A stretch of 64,000 nt of DNA from Pseudomonas sp. Ant30-3 (GTDB lineage: Bacteria > Pseudomonadota > Gammaproteobacteria > Pseudomonadales > Pseudomonadaceae): NCBI RefSeq assembly GCF_000690905.1, contig NZ_JMCL01000034.1, positions 1 to 64,000 of the forward strand, read 5' to 3'. Below the pieces are notes generated by a model. That model did not search any database, was not told the DNA's origin, and saw only the letters and a program-made list of their open reading frames with translations. This document shows, piece after piece, positions 21,088-28,742 of this stretch. The stretch's first letter is position 1, and every line of letters begins with the position of its first letter. The translations under genes and the position numbers were made by a program.

Positions 21088-21758
21088 GGGCGGGTCAGCG
21101 CCAGTTCGGAACGCATCTTTTCGATCACTTCCTGGTAGTTCGGCGCATTGAAAATCGCCGAGCCGGCGACAAAGGTGTCGGCGCCAGCAGCGGCGATTTC
21201 ACGAATGTTGTTCACGTTCACGCCGCCGTCGATTTCCAGCCGAATGTCACGCCCGGAGGCATCGATCAAGGCCCGCGCTTCGCGCAGTTTATCGAGGGTG
21301 CCGGGGATGAACTTCTGCCCGCCGAAGCCAGGGTTGACGCTCATCAGCAGGATCATGTCGACCTTGTCCATCACGTACTTGAGCACGTCCAGCGGGGTCG
21401 CCGGGTTGAACACCAGGCCGGATTTGCAGCCGCCTTCGCGAATCAGTTGCAGGGAACGGTCGACGTGCTGCGTGGCTTCCGGGTGGAAGGTGATGTAGGT
21501 CGCGCCGGCTTCGATGAAGTCGCCGACTATACGGTCCACCGGGCTGACCATCAGATGGGCGTCGATGGGCGCGGTGACGCCATATTTGCGCAGCGCCGCG
21601 CAAACCATCGGGCCGATGGTCAGGTTCGGTACGTAATGGTTGTCCATGACATCGAAGTGCACGAAGTCGGCGCCGGCGGCCAGGACGTTGTCCACTTCCT
21701 CACCCAGGCGGGCGAAGTCGGCGGAGAGAATCGACGGAGCAATGACGAAGGGCTGCAT
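21084..21758 (-). CDS. rpe: Ribulose-phosphate 3-epimerase
   Basis: Pentose-phosphate pathway TIM-barrel metalloenzyme interconverting ribulose-5-P and xylulose-5-P. Motifs include [33 protein letters not shown] with its metal-ligand His/Asp, and [13 protein letters not shown]. Start is set at MQPFVIAPS (21758), giving 224 residues; the longer reading to 21824 lacks similarity. It is first in rpe-gph-trpE. Confidence 0.97.
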   Translation of the reverse strand: MQPFVIAPSILSADFARLGEEVDNVLAAGADFVHFDVMDNHYVPNLTIGPMVCAALRKYGVTAPIDAHLMVSPVDRIVGDFIEAGATYITFHPEATQHVDRSLQLIREGGCKSGLVFNPATPLDVLKYVMDKVDMILLMSVNPGFGGQKFIPGTLDKLREARALIDASGRDIRLEIDGGVNVNNIREIAAAGADTFVAGSAIFNAPNYQEVIEKMRSELALTRP

Positions 21759-21848
21759 GACGCACCTTTTTTGAACAGAATCACGATGGCGCGCATTGTA
21801 TACCTCATGCTTTGGCGCGCGCACCGTGGCTAAGATGATTGGGCTGTT

Positions 21849-22997
21849 CTAGTACGCAGCCCGGTAGATCTTCTCGATATCCGCGGCGCTCAATTTGCGT
21901 GGATTGTTGCGCATCAGGCGCTCGATTCCCGCCGCCTCTGCTGCCATGGCCGGGATCGCTTCTTCGGGCACGTTGAAACTGCGCAGGCCGCGCGGGATTT
22001 CCACGGCGGCGCAGAGTGCGGTCATCGCTTCGACGGCTTTGTCGGCCGCTTCGTTGGCGCTCAGATGCGCGGTCTTCACGCCCATCGCTTCGGCAATGTC
22101 CTGCATGCGTTCGACGCAGGCCATTTTGTTCCAGGTCATCACGTAAGGCAGCAACAGCGCGTTGCTGACGCCGTGGGCAATGTTGAAGCGCCCGCCCAAT
22201 GGGTACGCCAATGCATGCACCGCGCCGACCCCGGCATTGCCGAACGCCATGCCGGCCATCAGGCTCGCGGTGGCCATGTCTTCGCGCGCTTGCAGGTGGG
22301 AAGGATTGGCATAGGCCTTGGGCAGCGCATTGGCGATCAGTTTGATGGCGCCGATGGCCAGCGCGTCAGTGATCGGCGAGGCGTTGACCGACAGATACGA
22401 TTCGATGGCGTGCACCAACGCGTCGACGCCACTCGCCGCCGTGACACTGCGCGGACAAGTCAGGGTCATTTGCGGGCTGACCAGTGCAACGTCCGGCAGC
22501 AGGTAGTCGCTGACGATGCCTTTCTTCAACTGCGCGACCTTGTCGGAGAGGATCGCCACGTTGGTGACTTCCGAACCGGTGCCGGCGGTGGTCGGGATGG
22601 CGATCAGCGGCGGGCCTTTGCGCGGCACCTGGTCGACGCCGAACAAGTCCTCCAGCGCGCCGTGGTAACCGGCGTACGCCGCGACACTTTTTGCGATGTC
22701 GATCGCACTGCCGCCGCCCAGCCCGATCAAACCGTCATGCCCGCCGTCGCGGTAAGCGCGCATGCAATCTTCGACAATGGCGATTTCCGGGTCAGGCAGG
22801 ACGCGGTCGAAGATTTCGTAGCTGCGTCCACCCAACTGCGCCAGCGCCAGCTCGACCGTGCCGGATTTCACCAGTGCGGCATCGGTGACGATCAGCGGAT
22901 TGTCGACGTCGAGGCGAGTGAGTTCAGCAGCGAGTTGCTCGATGGCAGCGGCGCCGGTGATCAGTTTGTGAGCGATTTTGAAAGAGGAAAGACTCAT
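21849..22997 (-). CDS. Iron-containing alcohol dehydrogenase
   Basis: Group III (Fe-ADH) NAD(P)-dependent dehydrogenase, 382 residues. The nucleotide loop GLGGGSAIDIAKSVA is present, as are the metal-ligand segments HAIESYLS and GAVHALAYPLGGRFNIAHG. The ATG at 22997 has an AAGAGG ribosome site. The substrate is not determinable; family members act on ethanol, lactaldehyde, 1,3-propanediol or omega-hydroxyacids. It lies between rpe and a transporter of the GABA/5-aminovalerate type on the same strand, so an omega-hydroxyacid role is conceivable. Confidence 0.88.
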   Translation of the reverse strand: MSLSSFKIAHKLITGAAAIEQLAAELTRLDVDNPLIVTDAALVKSGTVELALAQLGGRSYEIFDRVLPDPEIAIVEDCMRAYRDGGHDGLIGLGGGSAIDIAKSVAAYAGYHGALEDLFGVDQVPRKGPPLIAIPTTAGTGSEVTNVAILSDKVAQLKKGIVSDYLLPDVALVSPQMTLTCPRSVTAASGVDALVHAIESYLSVNASPITDALAIGAIKLIANALPKAYANPSHLQAREDMATASLMAGMAFGNAGVGAVHALAYPLGGRFNIAHGVSNALLLPYVMTWNKMACVERMQDIAEAMGVKTAHLSANEAADKAVEAMTALCAAVEIPRGLRSFNVPEEAIPAMAAEAAGIERLMRNNPRKLSAADIEKIYRAAY

Positions 22998-23082
22998 GGT
23001 GCGCAGCCTCTTATAGATAGGGGAGCTGGGCACAATAGTAGCTGGGGATTTCGGGTTGTCTTGTATTCAGGGGGTGAATGAC

Positions 23083-23097
23083 TGTTGGCAGCCAACA
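23083..23097. repeat. 15-bp perfect palindrome with REP remnant
   Basis: TGTTGGC-A-GCCAACA lies just beyond the 3' end of the agtD-like permease gene, followed by CCCGCTCCCACAATGG, a common REP edge. It may be a decayed REPIN arm. Confidence 0.5.
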
Positions 23098-23127
23098 CCC
23101 GCTCCCACAATGGATCGAGTAATAGCT

Positions 23128-23952
23128 TCAGACCTGGGCGGTGCGCAGTTTTTCGCTGCGGCCGCGCAACCATTCCAGGGTCAGCAGCAGGACCACCGAA
23201 AAAGCGATCAGCAGCGTCGCAGCCGCGGCAATGGTCGGGCTGAGGTTTTCGCGGATACCGCTGAACATCTGCCGCGGCAACGTCGCTTGCTCGGGACCTG
23301 CGAGGAACAGCGTCACCACCACTTCATCGAACGACGTCGCAAAGGCGAACAGCGCCCCCGAGATGACACCCGGCGCGATCAGCGGCAAGGTCACGCGGCG
23401 GAACGCGGTCAACGGCGAAGCACCGAGACTGGCTGCCGCCCGCACCAGGTTATGGTTGAACCCCTGCAACGTCGCCGACACCGTGATAATCACGAACGGC
23501 ACACCCAACACCGCATGCACCACGATCAGCGAGAAGAAACTGTTGCCCAGACCCAGCGGTGCAAAAAACAGATAACTCGCCACCCCGATGATCACCACCG
23601 GCACCACCATCGGCGAAATCACCAGCGCCATGACCAAGGCCTTGCCCGGGAAATCGCCACGGGTCAGGCCGATGGCCGCCAGCGTGCCGAAGATCATCGC
23701 CAGCACCGTCGCCGCCGGGGCGACAATGACGCTGTTCCTCAGCGCGCGCATCCATTCCGCCGAGGCGAAGAAATCCTGGTACCACTGCAGCGAAAAACCT
23801 TGCAGCGGGTACACCAGGAAACTGCCGGAGTTGAACGACAGCGGGATGATCACCAGCACCGGCAGAATCAGGAACAGCAGAATCAAGCCGCAGAGAATCC
23901 GCAAGCTGTAGAACCACACCCGTTCGATGGGCGACATATAAGGATTCAGCAT
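23128..23952 (-). CDS. agtD: ABC transporter permease, PotC/PotI type (AgtD-like)
   Basis: Inner-membrane permease of a polyamine/opine/phosphonate-family importer, 274 residues with six predicted helices. The EAA-type cytoplasmic loop is RAAASLGASPLTAFRRVTLPLIAPGVISG in two overlapping parts, centred near residue 180. It is last in the four-gene transporter set. By remembered gene order (transporter beside rpe-gph-trpE and a two-component system) it corresponds to P. aeruginosa AgtD of the 4-aminobutyrate/5-aminovalerate system; substrate here is inferred from that. Confidence 0.82.
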   Translation of the reverse strand: MLNPYMSPIERVWFYSLRILCGLILLFLILPVLVIIPLSFNSGSFLVYPLQGFSLQWYQDFFASAEWMRALRNSVIVAPAATVLAMIFGTLAAIGLTRGDFPGKALVMALVISPMVVPVVIIGVASYLFFAPLGLGNSFFSLIVVHAVLGVPFVIITVSATLQGFNHNLVRAAASLGASPLTAFRRVTLPLIAPGVISGALFAFATSFDEVVVTLFLAGPEQATLPRQMFSGIRENLSPTIAAAATLLIAFSVVLLLTLEWLRGRSEKLRTAQV

Positions 23953-23964
23953 TTCGATTCTCCC

Positions 23965-25212
23965 TTAGCTCAGGCGCAGACGACTGGCGCCCACCAGCCA
24001 GCTGTAGATCAAATAAAGCACCACGGTCGCCAACAGCAACAACCCACCGAGCGCGGTCGCCATACCCCAGTTGATGCTGGTGTTGGTGTAGAAGGCGACG
24101 AAGTAGCTGACCATTTGATCGTTCGGGCTACCCAGCAATGCCGGGGTGATGTAGTAGCCGATGGCGAGGATGAAGACCAACAGGCAACCGGCGCCAACAC
24201 CGGCGTAGGTCTGCGGGAAGTACACCCGCCAGAAACTGGCGAACGGGTGGCAGCCGAGGGAGATCGCCGCGCGCATGTAAGTCGGCGAGATGCCTTTCAT
24301 CACGCTGTAGATGGGTAGAATCATGAACGGCAGCAGGATATGCACCATCGAGATGTAAACCCCGGTGCGGTTGAACACCAGCTCCAGCGGCTTATCGATG
24401 ATGCCCAATGCCATCAGGCCACTGTTGATCAGGCCACCCGATTGCAGCAACACGATCCACGCGGCGACGCGCACCAGAATCGAGGTCCAGAATGGCAGCA
24501 GGACCAGAATCATCAGCAGGTTGCTTTGCCGCGACGGCAGGTTGGCCAGCAGGTACGCCAACGGATATGCCAGCACCAGGCAGATCGCGGTAATGACGAA
24601 ACCCATCCAGAACGTGCGGGCGAAGATGTCCAAGTAAATCGCCTGATCCGGCGTGGCCGGGGCGACTTCGCCGAGGTCGTCGATACGGTGATCAACCGAC
24701 GCCAGCAAGTAATAAGGGGTGATGCTGCTGGTGTTGCGACGCACCGCTTGCCAATAGGCCGGGTCGCCCCAACGCTCGTCGAGACTTTCCAGTGCTTCTT
24801 TATAGGAGGACGGCTCGGTGGCGAACGGCAAGGCACGGGCGGTTTTGGTCAGCAGGCTGCGATAGCCGGCCAGTTCCATGTTCAAGCGCTTGGACAGATC
24901 GCCCAGGGTTTGATTTTTTCGCGCTTCGGCGAGGTCTTCGCTGGCCGCTTTGTAAACCGGCTCTGCGGGCAGGCCACGGCCGTCCCAACTGGCGATGGCC
25001 GCCACGGTGCGCGGCATGCCGCCGACCACTTCCGGGTTACCAACGCTTTTGTAGAGCAGCGCCACGATCGGCACCAGGAACACCAGCAGCAGGAAAATCA
25101 CCAGTGGCGCAATCAAGGCTTGAGCCTTCCAGCGATTGATCCGCTCGGCATGCTTGAGCCGCTGCTTCAAGGTGGGATCAGTGCCCGCGTTCACGGGAAT
25201 GGCGGTGGCCAT
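23965..25212 (-). CDS. agtC: ABC transporter permease, PotB/PotH type (AgtC-like)
   Basis: Partner permease, 415 residues. It has a first helix at about 30-52 (ALIAPLVIFLLLVFLVPIVALLY), a long periplasmic loop of roughly 140 residues, then five more helices and an EAA loop at RAAISLGCHPFASFWRVYFP. The long loop is typical of this subfamily. The start MATAIPVNAG at 25212 has a GGAG ribosome site; the frame extends to 25383 but runs into REPIN sequence. Twelve bases separate it from the downstream permease. Confidence 0.82.
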   Translation of the reverse strand: MATAIPVNAGTDPTLKQRLKHAERINRWKAQALIAPLVIFLLLVFLVPIVALLYKSVGNPEVVGGMPRTVAAIASWDGRGLPAEPVYKAASEDLAEARKNQTLGDLSKRLNMELAGYRSLLTKTARALPFATEPSSYKEALESLDERWGDPAYWQAVRRNTSSITPYYLLASVDHRIDDLGEVAPATPDQAIYLDIFARTFWMGFVITAICLVLAYPLAYLLANLPSRQSNLLMILVLLPFWTSILVRVAAWIVLLQSGGLINSGLMALGIIDKPLELVFNRTGVYISMVHILLPFMILPIYSVMKGISPTYMRAAISLGCHPFASFWRVYFPQTYAGVGAGCLLVFILAIGYYITPALLGSPNDQMVSYFVAFYTNTSINWGMATALGGLLLLATVVLYLIYSWLVGASRLRLS

Positions 25213-25297
25213 GGCGTACTCCGGAAATCTTTGATCGTTACAGAGGCGGCGTACCGCCTCTGTTGTGTTGAAACACCACGCCTGAGGATGGGAAATT

Positions 25298-25414
25298 CTT
25301 TGTGGCGAGCGAGCTTGCTCGCGCTGGGCTGCGAAGCGGCCCCAAATTGGGTTGGCAGCGCCAATTTTGTGAGTGCTGCGCACTCAAGCGGGAGCAAGCT
25401 CCCTCGCCACAAAG
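25298..25414. repeat. REPIN between the agtB- and agtC-like genes
   Basis: CTTTGTGGCGAGCGAGCTTG at the left end and CAAGCTCCCTCGCCACAAAG at the right end form the outer arms of a 117-bp inverted-repeat element. The inner arms are imperfect (GGCTGCGAAGCGGCC, GAGTGCTGCGCACTC). It sits inside the transporter operon. Confidence 0.88.
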
Positions 25415-25437
25415 ACCCTCACCCAGTTGGCGCTTAG

Positions 25438-26481
25438 TTACTTCGCAGCCCAGGAATTGAAGCGCTGCTCCAGTTGCTCGCCGTTGTCAGCCCAGAAGCT
25501 GACGTCGATCTGCACCTGATTGGCGATGTTTTCCGGGGTGGTCGGCATGTCTTTCAAGACGTCTTTGTTCAGCAGCGGTACGGCCTGGGTATTGGCCGGA
25601 CCGTAAGCAATGTTTTCCGAGTAGGTCTTCTGCTGCTGCGGCTGCACCGAGAAGGCGATGAATTTCTTCGCCGCTTCTGCGCGCTTAGGGTCCAGGCCAC
25701 GAGGGATTGCCCACGCGTCGAAGTCGTAGATTCCGCCGTTCCATACCACTTTCAGGTTGCTTTCTTTCTGCACGGCAGCGATTCGGCCGTTGTAGGCCGA
25801 GCTCATGACCACGTCGCCGGAGGCGAGGTACTGCGGCGGTTGCGCGCCGGCTTCCCACCACTGGATGCTCGGCTTGAGTTCATCGAGTTTCTTGAACGCG
25901 CGATCCTGACCGTCTTTGCCGGCCAGCACTTTGTAGACGTCTTTGGGCGCGACGCCGTCGGCCATCAAGGCGAATTCCAGGGTGTACTTGGCGCCTTTAC
26001 GCAGGCCGCGCTTGCCCGGGAATTGCTTGGTGTCCCAGAAATCGGCCCAACTGGTCGGTGCGGTTTTCAGCTTGTCGGCGTTATAGGCCAGCACGGTCGA
26101 CCAGACGAAGAAACCCACGCCGCATGGCTGAATGGCTCCTTTGACGTAATCTTCAGTCTTGCCGAACAGTGCCGGGTCGAGTTGCTCGAACATGTCCTCG
26201 TCGCAACCACGGGACAGTTCTGGCGATTCAACTTCCACCAGGTCCCAGGAAACACTCTTGGTGTCGACCATGGCTTTGACCTTGGCCATCTCACCGTTGT
26301 ATTCACCGGCGACGATTTTGCCGTTGCCCGCCGCTTCCCACGGTGCGTAGAAGGCTTTGACCTGCGCTGCCTTGTTCGCCCCACCAAAGGACACCACGGT
26401 CAGGTCCGGGCCCGCCGCCATTGCGTGTGCCGCGCCGATCATGCCGACAACCAGGGCGGTGAATTTCAGGGATCTCAACAT
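25438..26481 (-). CDS. agtB: Periplasmic solute-binding protein, PotD family (AgtB-like)
   Basis: Substrate-binding protein of the ABC importer, 347 residues. A signal peptide is clear (MLRSLKFTALVVGMIGAAHA, cleaved near AMA). The mature protein has the two-lobe PotD pattern, for example VVSFGGANKAAQVKAFYAPW, DLVEVESPELSRGCDEDMFE and QPCGVGFFVWSTVLAYN. The order on the minus strand is ATPase, binding protein, REPIN, two permeases. A 4-aminobutyrate or 5-aminovalerate ligand is inferred from the P. aeruginosa agt locus. Confidence 0.83.
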   Translation of the reverse strand: MLRSLKFTALVVGMIGAAHAMAAGPDLTVVSFGGANKAAQVKAFYAPWEAAGNGKIVAGEYNGEMAKVKAMVDTKSVSWDLVEVESPELSRGCDEDMFEQLDPALFGKTEDYVKGAIQPCGVGFFVWSTVLAYNADKLKTAPTSWADFWDTKQFPGKRGLRKGAKYTLEFALMADGVAPKDVYKVLAGKDGQDRAFKKLDELKPSIQWWEAGAQPPQYLASGDVVMSSAYNGRIAAVQKESNLKVVWNGGIYDFDAWAIPRGLDPKRAEAAKKFIAFSVQPQQQKTYSENIAYGPANTQAVPLLNKDVLKDMPTTPENIANQVQIDVSFWADNGEQLEQRFNSWAAK

Positions 26482-26525
26482 TTATTGTTCTCTCCACGTG
26501 CAGGGTTGGTTGAAGCAGGGGGCGA

Positions 26526-27650
26526 TTAATTCGCCTCTAAAAGCGGGTCGAGAGCGCGAACGTGTTCGACCTGCCAGCCAAGCGGTACCACGTCGCCGAC
26601 GGCCAGCCCGGGATCGAGCTCGGCAATCGGCTGTTTCACAAAGAAGTCGGTCTTGCCGCAGACTTCCAGGCGAACCCGGACGTGATCGCCCAGATAGATG
26701 AATTCCGCCACCCTCCCTGAGAAGCGGTTGACGCAGGATTCGCTCGAGCCGTTGAGGCTGATGCGTTCCGGGCGAATCGACAGCGTGACGGGCTCGCCGG
26801 TCCGGCCGACGTTGACGGCCAGCGCTTCAACCTTTTCACCGCGAGCGAGCTCGACCACACAACGGTCGCCCGTGTGACTGTGCAAACGACCGTTGAGACG
26901 GTTGTTCTCGCCGATGAAGTTGGCAACGAAGGTGTTTTTCGGTTCTTCGTAAAGGCTGCGCGGTGGGGCGATCTGTTGGATCTCGCCTTGATGGAACACG
27001 GCGACGCGGTCGGACATGGTCAGGGCTTCACCCTGATCGTGCGTCACGTAGACCACGGTCACGCCGAGGCGCTGGTGCAGGTGTTTGATTTCCATCTGCA
27101 TGTGTTCACGCAGTTGCTTGTCGAGTGCACCGAGCGGTTCGTCCATCAGCACCAGTTGCGGCTCGAACACCAGTGCCCGGGCCAGGGCCACGCGCTGTTG
27201 CTGGCCGCCGGACAATTGCGCCGGATAACGCTGGGCGAAGGTGTCTAGCTGAACCATGCTCAGGACTTTTTTCACCTTGTCGCTGACATCGCTTTTGTTC
27301 AGACCGCGCACGGTCAGCGGGAAGGCCAGGTTCTCGGCCACCGTCATGTGCGGGAACAACGCGTAGTTCTGGAACACCATGCCGATGTCGCGCTTGTGCG
27401 GCGGCACGTTGTTGATGGAACGCCCGGCCAGGAGAATTTCGCCGGCGGTGGGGGTTTCGAAACCGGCGAGCATCATCAGGCTGGTGGTCTTGCCGGAGCC
27501 GGACGGCCCGAGCAGGGTCAGAAATTCACCTTTGCGAATATCCAGGTTGAGGTCTTTGACGATCAGGTTCTCGCCGTCGTAGCTCTTCTGCACTCCACGA
27601 AAGCTGACCAGAATGTCACTGGCCCCTGCGCTTGAATCGACCTGGCTCAT
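26526..27650 (-). CDS. agtA: ABC transporter ATP-binding protein, PotA family (AgtA-like)
   Basis: ATPase of the importer, 374 residues. Walker A is GPSGSGKT (48-55), the signature LSGGQQQRVALARAL lies near 145, and Walker B is LVLMDEPLGALD. An H-loop (VTHDQGEA) follows, then a C-terminal TOBE regulatory domain. The ATG at 27650 has AAGG seven bases upstream; a GTG two codons earlier is an alternative. It opens the four-gene transporter operon. Confidence 0.88.
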   Translation of the reverse strand: MSQVDSSAGASDILVSFRGVQKSYDGENLIVKDLNLDIRKGEFLTLLGPSGSGKTTSLMMLAGFETPTAGEILLAGRSINNVPPHKRDIGMVFQNYALFPHMTVAENLAFPLTVRGLNKSDVSDKVKKVLSMVQLDTFAQRYPAQLSGGQQQRVALARALVFEPQLVLMDEPLGALDKQLREHMQMEIKHLHQRLGVTVVYVTHDQGEALTMSDRVAVFHQGEIQQIAPPRSLYEEPKNTFVANFIGENNRLNGRLHSHTGDRCVVELARGEKVEALAVNVGRTGEPVTLSIRPERISLNGSSESCVNRFSGRVAEFIYLGDHVRVRLEVCGKTDFFVKQPIAELDPGLAVGDVVPLGWQVEHVRALDPLLEAN

Positions 27651-27892
27651 ACCCACACCTTTGTTATTGATGACTGCTGTGGATTAAGCCTAGTGGACGC
27701 TGGAGAGCACGCAAATCGGGGCGCAGGAGAGAATCGCCTCAGCCGGATGGAAGGTTGGGGGTAGGGATTGCCCTACAAGGATGGCGTGAATGGACAAGGT
27801 CGCTGCGGACTTCGAGCTCCAGGCCGCAAGAACAAGCGAATGGGCTTGTCGCTATTGGACATGTCCACAATCCCAACCCCAAAGAAGATCCC

Positions 27893-27983
27893 CTGTAGGA
27901 GTGAGCCTGCTCGCGATGGCATTCAGTCAGTCAACACTTTAGCGACTGATCCACCGCCATCGCGAGCAGGCTCACTCCTACAG
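27893..27983. repeat. REPIN with perfect 28-bp arms
   Basis: CTGTAGGAGTGAGCCTGCTC and the next eight bases form an exact inverted repeat with the right end, around a 35-base centre. The 350-base stretch 27651-28001 between the agtA-like gene and the response regulator holds this element; I see no gene in the rest. Confidence 0.92.
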
Positions 27984-28001
27984 TTTTGATTGCGGCGTCC
28001 T

Positions 28002-28631
28002 TTAGAGCAGTTTGTGCTCCATCGCATATTTCACCAGCTCGGCCAGCGAGGTGATGTTGAGCTTTTGCATCAGCCGCGCCTTGTGGGTGCTGATGGTTTT
28101 GCTGCTCAACGCCAGTTGCTGGGCGATGTCATTGACGTTGGCGCCCTGGGCCAGGCGTTCGAACACCGAGAACTCCCGTTCCGACAGTAACGAATGCAAC
28201 GGCCGCGAATCGGTCAGACCGACTTCGAAGACCATGCGATCAGCCAGGTCCGGGTCGATGTAGCGCCCACCCGCAGCAACCTTGCGAATCGCCGTCAGCA
28301 ACAAGGCCGGATCGCTGTCTTTGGTCGCATAGCCCGCCGCGCCCACTTTCAACGCCCGGGCGGCCATCTGCGCTTCGTCGTGCATCGACAACACCAGGAT
28401 CGCCGGCGGATTGTTCAACGCGCGAATGCGCGGGATCGCCTCCAGGCCATTCACGCCCGGCATCGAAATGTCCAGCAACACCACTTCGCAAGGAACATGC
28501 CGCAAGGTTTCGAGCAGTTGCTCCCCGTTGCTCGCCTCTCCCACTACCAGCAAATCCTTGGCGAGGCCGATCAACTGCTTGATGCCTTCGCGCACGATGG
28601 TGTGATCTTCGGCTACCAGTACACGGATCAC
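28002..28631 (-). CDS. agtR: NarL/FixJ-type response regulator (AgtR-like)
   Basis: Two-component regulator of 209 residues. The receiver domain has D8/D9-type acids in LVAEDHT, the phospho-acceptor D54 in VVLLDISMPGVNG, and a lysine in GYATKDSD. The LuxR-type DNA-binding domain is at about 143-205 (LSEREFSVFERLAQGANVND, then LSSKTISTHKARLMQKL). It follows the sensor-kinase remnant on the same strand and neighbours the transporter operon, matching P. aeruginosa agtR by position. Confidence 0.85.
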   Translation of the reverse strand: MIRVLVAEDHTIVREGIKQLIGLAKDLLVVGEASNGEQLLETLRHVPCEVVLLDISMPGVNGLEAIPRIRALNNPPAILVLSMHDEAQMAARALKVGAAGYATKDSDPALLLTAIRKVAAGGRYIDPDLADRMVFEVGLTDSRPLHSLLSEREFSVFERLAQGANVNDIAQQLALSSKTISTHKARLMQKLNITSLAELVKYAMEHKLL

Positions 28632-28652
28632 GTTCTTCTCCAGATTCAGGAT

Positions 28653-28717
28653 CTATCGCGAGCAGGCTCGTTCCAACAGGTACAGAGCACCTGTGGGAGC
28701 GAGCCTGCTCGCGATAG
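28653..28717. repeat. REPIN between regulator and sensor genes
   Basis: CTATCGCGAGCAGGCTCG (28653-28670) is matched exactly by its inverted copy CGAGCCTGCTCGCGATAG (28700-28717). It separates agtR from the sensor gene. Confidence 0.9.
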
Positions 28718-28742
28718 CGTCAGTACAGACAACACAAATGCA

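Noticed and set aside
23056-25437. Two long plus-strand frames opposite the permease genes
   Set aside because: They are Arg/His/Gln-rich shadows of membrane-protein genes on the other strand.
27893-28717. CRISPR-like repeated units
   Set aside because: The units are inverted pairs in different gaps rather than regularly spaced direct repeats; they are REPINs, and no cas gene is present.
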